Source of the DNA: Rhodococcus_F sp040656415
GTDB lineage: Bacteria > Actinomycetota > Actinomycetes > Mycobacteriales > Mycobacteriaceae
Direction of reading: 5' to 3'
Assembly (NCBI RefSeq): GCF_040656415.1
Contig: NZ_JBFAMC010000002.1
Coordinates: 1 to 64,000, forward strand
DNA: 64,000 bases
The translations under genes were made by a program, and so were the position numbers. Of the stretch, positions 59,075 to 64,000 are shown piece by piece; positions within the stretch are counted from its first letter, which is position 1; every line of letters starts with the position of its first letter. The notes beneath the pieces are model-generated. The model searched no databases, was not told the origin of the DNA, and was given only the letters and a program-made list of their open reading frames with translations.

Positions 59075-61354
59075 ATGAAATCCACAACCACCACCCCCGA
59101 CACCGACCAGCAGGTCGAGCTCGCCATAACGGGAATGACCTGCGCATCGTGCGCGAACCGCATCGAGCGGAAGCTGAACAAGCTCGACGGCGTGACGGCC
59201 ACCGTCAACTTCGCCACAGAGAAGGCCCGCGTCTCGGTCACCGACGACGTCTCAACCGCTGATCTCATCGCCACCGTCGAAGAGGCCGGCTACGGCGCGC
59301 AGCTGCCGAAGGTCGAGGTCGAGAAGGAATCCCCGGAACCGGTCGAGGACGAAACCACATCGGCGTTACGACAGCGGCTGATCATCTCGGCGGTCCTGAG
59401 CGTGCCGGTCATCGCGATGGCGATGATTCCCGCCCTGCAGTTCCCCAACTGGCAATGGCTCTCACTCACCCTCGCGGCTCCGGTCGTGGTGTGGGGGGCT
59501 TGGCCCTTCCACCAGGCAGCCTGGACGAATCTGCGGCACGGGGCCGCGACCATGGACACTCTGGTGTCGATGGGCACCCTGGCCGCGCTCGGCTGGTCGG
59601 TCTACGCATTGTTCTGGGGAACGGCCGGGATGACCGGGATGACCCACGCGTTCGAGTTCACCATCTCCCGCAACGACGGCTCGAGCAACATCTACTTCGA
59701 GGCGGCGGCCGGTATCACCACCTTCATTCTCGCGGGCAAGTACTTCGAAGCCCGCGCGAAGAGGCGTTCGGGAGCAGCGCTGCGCGCACTTCTCGAGCTC
59801 GGCGCCAAGGAGGTGTCGGTGCTGCGGGGCGGCGTCGAGGAAAAGATCGGCATCGATGAACTCGCCGTCGGTGACCTGTTCGTCGTGCGGCCCGGCGAGA
59901 AGATCGCCACCGACGGGGTCGTCGTCGAGGGGACGTCCGCGGTCGACGCGTCGATGCTCACCGGCGAGTCCGTTCCTGTCGAGGTGTCGCCCGACTCGGA
60001 GGTCGCCGGTGCGACCGTGAACGTCGGTGGCCGGATCATCGTGCGTGCCAAGAAGATCGGATCCGACACCCAGCTCGCGCAGATGGCACGGATGGTCGAA
60101 GAGGCTCAGACCGGTAAAGCCGAGGTTCAGCGTCTGGCCGACCGGATCTCGGGCATCTTCGTTCCGATCGTGATCCTCTTGTCGGCCGCGACGCTCGGCG
60201 TCTGGCTCGCTATCGGCGGTTCGGTTGCCGCCGCGTTCACGGCAGCTGTGGCCGTCTTGATCATCGCCTGCCCCTGCGCCCTGGGCCTCGCTACACCCAC
60301 CGCGCTGATGGTGGGGACGGGCCGAGGCGCGCAACTGGGCATCCTGATCAAGGGCCCCGAAGTTCTCGAATCCACCCGGCGCGTCGACACCGTCGTCCTG
60401 GACAAGACCGGCACCGTTACCACCGGCACGATGTCTCTGATTGACGTCGTCGCTGCCGAGGGGCAGGACGTGAACGAGGTGCTCCGGTTCGCCGGCGCTT
60501 TGGAGAACGCGTCCGAGCACCCGATCGCCCGCGCGATCGCGAAGGGTGCCCGCGACCGTCTCGACGGCTCGGAACCCCTGCCGGAGGTGGATCAGTTCGC
60601 CAATCTCGAGGGCCTCGGCGTTCAGGGCGTGATAGACGGACACGCCGTGGTCGTGGGACGTCCGACGCTGCTGAGCGACTGGTCCCTGCACCTGTCGCCT
60701 GAACTAGAGGAGAACGTGCGCAACGCCGAGTCGGCCGGCAAGACCGTAGTCGGGATCGGCTGGGATGGCGCAGCCCGCGGCATCCTCGTAGTCGCCGACA
60801 CCGTGAAGCCGACTTCACTCGAAGCGGTGTCCCAGTTCCGCCGACTCGGACTCACGCCGATCATGCTCACCGGCGACAACTCCTCCGCCGCGAGGACGAT
60901 CGCAAACCAGGTGGGTATCGACGAGGTGGTCGCGGAGGTTCTGCCGAAGGACAAGGTGGACGTGATCACCCGATTGCAGTCCGAGGGCAAGGTGGTCGCG
61001 ATGGTCGGTGACGGCGTCAACGACGCCGCGGCCCTCGCACAGGCCGATCTCGGTCTCGCGATGGGAACCGGCACAGACGTCGCAATCGAGGCAAGCGACC
61101 TCACTTTGGTCCGTGGTGATCTACGCGCGGCCGCGGACGCGATCCGGCTCTCACGTAAGACCCTGGGCACCATCAAGGGAAACTTGTTCTGGGCCTTCGC
61201 CTACAACATCTCAGCGTTGCCCCTGGCAGCAGCGGGCATGCTCAACCCCATGATTGCCGGGGCGGCAATGGCGTTCTCGTCGGTGTTCGTTGTAAGCAAT
61301 AGTCTGCGCCTACGCCGATTCCGGTCGCTAACCTCACCGGGAGGAGGTAACTGA
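59075..61354 (+). CDS. copA: CopA, Cu(I)-exporting P1B-type ATPase
   Basis: This 759-residue pump has one N-terminal HMA domain (GMTCASC, Cys23 and Cys26), eight predicted membrane helices, the transmembrane metal site CPC (399-401), the phosphorylation site DKTGT (Asp443) and the hinge GDGVND near 645-650. The actuator motif is TGES. The CPC plus HMA arrangement is that of Cu(I) exporters (P1B-1). It pumps copper out of the cytoplasm, where the multicopper oxidase at 5-7 kb could oxidise it. It overlaps no gene; csoR follows after 2 bases. Confidence 0.96.
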   Translation: MKSTTTTPDTDQQVELAITGMTCASCANRIERKLNKLDGVTATVNFATEKARVSVTDDVSTADLIATVEEAGYGAQLPKVEVEKESPEPVEDETTSALRQRLIISAVLSVPVIAMAMIPALQFPNWQWLSLTLAAPVVVWGAWPFHQAAWTNLRHGAATMDTLVSMGTLAALGWSVYALFWGTAGMTGMTHAFEFTISRNDGSSNIYFEAAAGITTFILAGKYFEARAKRRSGAALRALLELGAKEVSVLRGGVEEKIGIDELAVGDLFVVRPGEKIATDGVVVEGTSAVDASMLTGESVPVEVSPDSEVAGATVNVGGRIIVRAKKIGSDTQLAQMARMVEEAQTGKAEVQRLADRISGIFVPIVILLSAATLGVWLAIGGSVAAAFTAAVAVLIIACPCALGLATPTALMVGTGRGAQLGILIKGPEVLESTRRVDTVVLDKTGTVTTGTMSLIDVVAAEGQDVNEVLRFAGALENASEHPIARAIAKGARDRLDGSEPLPEVDQFANLEGLGVQGVIDGHAVVVGRPTLLSDWSLHLSPELEENVRNAESAGKTVVGIGWDGAARGILVVADTVKPTSLEAVSQFRRLGLTPIMLTGDNSSAARTIANQVGIDEVVAEVLPKDKVDVITRLQSEGKVVAMVGDGVNDAAALAQADLGLAMGTGTDVAIEASDLTLVRGDLRAAADAIRLSRKTLGTIKGNLFWAFAYNISALPLAAAGMLNPMIAGAAMAFSSVFVVSNSLRLRRFRSLTSPGGGN

Positions 61355-61356
61355 CA

Positions 61357-61683
61357 ATGACCGAACAAGCAAGCAGCAATCAATCAGGCATCGATGAGGC
61401 GGACTACGGATATTCCAGCGCCAAAGAGGACTACCTCAAGCGACTGCGTCGCATCGAGGGGCAGGCTCGCGGTCTGCAGCGGATGGTCGAGGACGACAAG
61501 TACTGCATCGACATCCTCACCCAGGTTTCCGCGATGACCAAGGCTTTGCAGGCCGTGGCGCTCGGTCTTCTCGAAGACCACATCAACAGCTGTGTGGTCA
61601 ACGCCGCCGTCGCGGGCGGGCCTGAAAAGGACGAAAAGATCAAGGAAGCAACCGACGCGATCGCACGGCTCGTGCGTTCCTGA
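61357..61683 (+). CDS. csoR: CsoR-family copper-sensing repressor
   Basis: This 108-residue all-helical regulator has the CsoR metal ligands Cys50 (KYCIDIL), His75 and Cys79 (EDHINSC), so it should bind Cu(I) and then leave DNA. An N-terminal extension of about 22 residues precedes the core. The ATG follows the copA stop by two bases, so the repressor is made with the pump. It probably acts at the site at 58772-58788. A short gap separates it from the next ATPase gene. Confidence 0.94.
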   Translation: MTEQASSNQSGIDEADYGYSSAKEDYLKRLRRIEGQARGLQRMVEDDKYCIDILTQVSAMTKALQAVALGLLEDHINSCVVNAAVAGGPEKDEKIKEATDAIARLVRS

Positions 61684-61718
61684 GACCGATTCCGGCGTCA
61701 ATACTCGGGGGAGCAGGC

Positions 61719-63857
61719 ATGTCTCACAATCATCACCAGCAGGTATCTCAGCTCGATACAGACCACGCCGGGCACGGCGGGCACGAGAACCACACCGGGC
61801 ACGCCGGGCACGGCGGTGGGCACGCCGGGCACGGCGGTGGGCACGCCGGGCACGGCGACAAGCACGCCGGGCACGGTGCCCACGGCGAGGTGTTCCGGCA
61901 GAAGTTCTGGCTCAGCCTGGTGCTGTCGCTGCCGGTAGTCGTGTTCAGTCCCATGGTCGCCGACCTTTTCGGCTACTCCCTGCCCGACTTCCCTGGGGCA
62001 TCGTGGATTCCGCCGGTACTCGGCACCGTGATCTTCATCTACGGCGGTTCACCGTTCCTCACCGGAGGCTGGCGCGAGCTGAAATCCCGGCAGCCCGGCA
62101 TGATGCTGCTGATCGGGATGGCCATCTCCGTGGCGTTCTTGGCCTCGTGGGTGACAACGCTCGAACTCGGTGGATTCAACCTCGACTTCTGGTGGGAGCT
62201 AGCGCTTCTCATCGTCATCATGCTTCTCGGGCACTGGCTCGAGATGAGGGCGCTGGGCTCGGCGTCGGGCGCTCTGGATGCACTCGCGGCGCTGCTGCCC
62301 GACACTGCCGACAAGGTCACGGACGACGGCGTCACCGAAGTTCCGATCTCCGAGTTGTCCACCGGAGACCTGGTCCTGGTCCGGGCAGGCGGACGCATCC
62401 CCGCGGACGGCACCGTGGAGGACGGCCAGGCGGAGGTCGACGAGTCGATGATCACCGGCGAGTCGAACCCGGTGAGTCGGACCGTCGGGGACGCCGTCGT
62501 TGCAGGCACAGTGGCAACCGACAGCGCGTTGCGCATCTCCGTCGGCGCGGTCGGGGAGGACACCGCACTCGCCGGCATCAGGCGATTGGTGGCTGATGCG
62601 CAGGCGTCGTCGTCCCGGGCTCAGGCCCTTGCGGACCGCGCGGCGGCATTCCTGTTCTACTTCGCCACGACCGCGGGTATCCTCACGTTCCTCGTCTGGG
62701 CACTGACCGGCAACGTGGACGAGGCGGTCGTCCGGACTGTGACCGTCCTCGTGATCGCCTGCCCTCATGCGCTCGGCCTGGCGATACCACTCGTCATCGC
62801 CATCTCGACCGAGCGGGCGGCGAAAGCGGGTGTGCTGGTGAAGGACAGGCTGTCGCTCGAACGCATGCGCAACGTCGATGTCGTCCTGTTCGACAAGACC
62901 GGCACACTGACGCAGGGCCGCCACGCCGTCACAGGGGTTGTCGCGACCGCCGGTATCACCGAGCGGGAACTTCTGTCCCTGGCCGCTGCCGTCGAGGCCG
63001 ACAGCGAGCACCCCGTTGCGCGGGCCATCGTCGCCGAGGCCGATGCGGAAGTACCTGCAGGAGAACGCCTCACCGCCTCCGACTTCCGATCTCTTCCGGG
63101 ACGCGGAGTGCGGGCCGTGGTCAACGGTCAGCCGATATCGGTAGGCGGGCCTGCGATGCTCTCAGACCTCGGAGTGACCGTCCCACAGGATGTGACGGCC
63201 ACGACCGCGAACTGGATCGACCGCGGCGCGTCGGTTCTCCACGTCGTCCGTGACGGCTCCGTTCTCGGCGCAGTGGCGCTCGAGGATGCCGTGCGCGAAG
63301 AATCCCGTGAGGCCATCGACGCCCTTCACGCGAGGGGTGTGAAGGTAGCGATGATCACGGGCGACGCCCGGCAGGTTGCCGACGCCGTAGCCTCCGACCT
63401 GGGCATCGACGAGGCCTTCGCCGATGTCTTGCCGGAGAACAAGGACGCCCAGGTCGCAGCATTACAGCAGCGGGGACACAGGGTGGCGATGGTCGGTGAC
63501 GGTGTCAACGACGCTCCCGCGCTGGCGCGTGCGGACGTCGGAGTCGCGATCGGGGCCGGCACGGACGTCGCTATCGAATCGGCTGGCGTGGTTCTCGCCG
63601 CCGACGATCCGCGCGCCGTGCTCTCGATCATCGATCTCTCTCACGCCAGTTACCGCAAGATGTGGCAGAACCTGGTGTGGGCGACGGGGTACAACATCAT
63701 CGCCGTCCCACTGGCCGCGGGTGTCCTCGCCTTCGCCGGTGTCGCCATCTCGCCCGCGGTGGCGGCGATCCTGATGTCGATCTCCACCATCGTCGTCGCA
63801 CTCAACGCTCAACTGCTGCGGCGGCTGGACCTTGATCCGCGTCGGCTGAGTAGGTAG
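61719..63857 (+). CDS. CopB-type P1B-3 copper ATPase with His-rich N-terminus
   Basis: This 712-residue pump has a His/Gly-rich start (residues 1-55, repeats of HAGHGG) in place of HMA domains, then the P-type core: TGES, the transmembrane site CPH (348-350), DKTGT (Asp392) and GDGVND. CPH with a His-rich N-terminus marks the CopB class, which exports copper, Cu(II) being suggested for some. It lies 35 bases after csoR and probably belongs to the same operon. A hairpin follows the gene. Family assignment is firm; the metal is inferred. Confidence 0.94.
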   Translation: MSHNHHQQVSQLDTDHAGHGGHENHTGHAGHGGGHAGHGGGHAGHGDKHAGHGAHGEVFRQKFWLSLVLSLPVVVFSPMVADLFGYSLPDFPGASWIPPVLGTVIFIYGGSPFLTGGWRELKSRQPGMMLLIGMAISVAFLASWVTTLELGGFNLDFWWELALLIVIMLLGHWLEMRALGSASGALDALAALLPDTADKVTDDGVTEVPISELSTGDLVLVRAGGRIPADGTVEDGQAEVDESMITGESNPVSRTVGDAVVAGTVATDSALRISVGAVGEDTALAGIRRLVADAQASSSRAQALADRAAAFLFYFATTAGILTFLVWALTGNVDEAVVRTVTVLVIACPHALGLAIPLVIAISTERAAKAGVLVKDRLSLERMRNVDVVLFDKTGTLTQGRHAVTGVVATAGITERELLSLAAAVEADSEHPVARAIVAEADAEVPAGERLTASDFRSLPGRGVRAVVNGQPISVGGPAMLSDLGVTVPQDVTATTANWIDRGASVLHVVRDGSVLGAVALEDAVREESREAIDALHARGVKVAMITGDARQVADAVASDLGIDEAFADVLPENKDAQVAALQQRGHRVAMVGDGVNDAPALARADVGVAIGAGTDVAIESAGVVLAADDPRAVLSIIDLSHASYRKMWQNLVWATGYNIIAVPLAAGVLAFAGVAISPAVAAILMSISTIVVALNAQLLRRLDLDPRRLSR
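61771..61876 (+). repeat. Tandem repeat encoding the His-rich metal-binding region
   Basis: Units of about 21 bases based on GGGCACGCCGGGCACGGCGG recur four to five times and encode His-Ala-Gly-His-Gly-Gly. Copy number may vary between strains and with it the number of metal-binding His residues. Confidence 0.75.
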
Positions 63858-63866
63858 ACGCAGCGA

Positions 63867-63897
63867 ACGGGGCCGGGAATGAACCTCCCGGCCCCGT
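63867..63897. terminator. Terminator of the copper operon
   Basis: A perfect 12-bp stem ACGGGGCCGGGA with its complement closes a seven-base loop, 9 bases past the stop codon of the CopB-type gene. It is a strong factor-independent terminator by stem, without a long T-tract. Confidence 0.8.
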
Positions 63898-64000
63898 CGG
63901 GTTTCAACAGCCGGACAACTGCTGGCACCGGGAGTGGCGGGATCGACGGCCGCGCTGACCTCTACCGGGTGACGGCGGTTCGGGCTGCGAGAGGAATCTC

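Noticed and set aside
63962..64000. Possible end of a minus-strand gene (EIPLAARTAVTR then stop)
   Set aside because: Only 12 codons are in the window, too few to support a gene.

Overview
The window looks like chromosomal DNA from a mycolic-acid-bearing, high-GC actinomycete, most likely Rhodococcus or a close relative. The reasons are the even GC-rich codon use, many GTG starts and leaderless promoters, an antigen-85-type mycolyltransferase-like esterase, and dynamin genes of the IniA/IniC type. No tRNA, rRNA, CRISPR array, intact insertion sequence or phage gene was found. Most of it is ordinary accessory metabolism and envelope biology, but at least five decayed gene pieces show repeated rearrangement.

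1-11,000: the end of an amino-acid ABC permease; a GNAT protein of the MarR-GNAT fusion family that lacks its DNA-binding part; the lutABC lactate-oxidation operon; a copper-related block (multicopper oxidase, BNR-repeat lipoprotein, small membrane protein); an M23 peptidase, a PHP-domain protein and a D-2-hydroxyacid dehydrogenase. 11,000-24,200: a PhoX-type phosphatase behind a possible PHO box; a muropeptide-recycling operon (amino-sugar kinase, murQ, anmK, sodium symporter) whose likely RpiR/MurR-type regulator lies 1.2 kb beyond the last operon gene and shares a 16-bp palindrome with the operon promoter region; a mycolyltransferase-like esterase; a PucR regulator; a GH25 lysozyme; an unusual alpha/beta hydrolase.

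24,700-43,700: a DUF4190/DUF4352-type membrane protein; an FtsX-type ABC exporter; an MFS exporter with a small coupled gene; an amine-catabolism group (APC permease, PucR regulator, FAD oxidase, cupin); a CAP protein; a two-component system; two divergent paralogous lipoproteins. A 60-bp promoter/start block occurs both beside the ABC exporter and at the histidine kinase start, suggesting that the two were once one locus. Decayed pieces here include a 5'-truncated DUF4352-like gene and the tail of rtcB.

43,900-55,800 is the most unusual part. It holds two dynamin-like GTPases flanking a membrane-anchored GrpE-like protein, then two Hsp70-like ATPases whose substrate-binding domain is replaced by a membrane anchor and an outer domain, then three acidic proteins without signal peptides (a DxDxDG calcium-repeat protein, a C39-like cysteine peptidase, a small acidic protein), then an ECF sigma factor. 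I infer that these form one membrane-associated remodelling or envelope-stress system. 56,100-64,000: a decayed hydrolase beside a muconolactone-isomerase-like gene, a SAM methyltransferase, a nucleoside hydrolase, and a CsoR-controlled copper operon (copZ, copA, csoR, CopB-type ATPase) that complements the copper oxidase at the other end.
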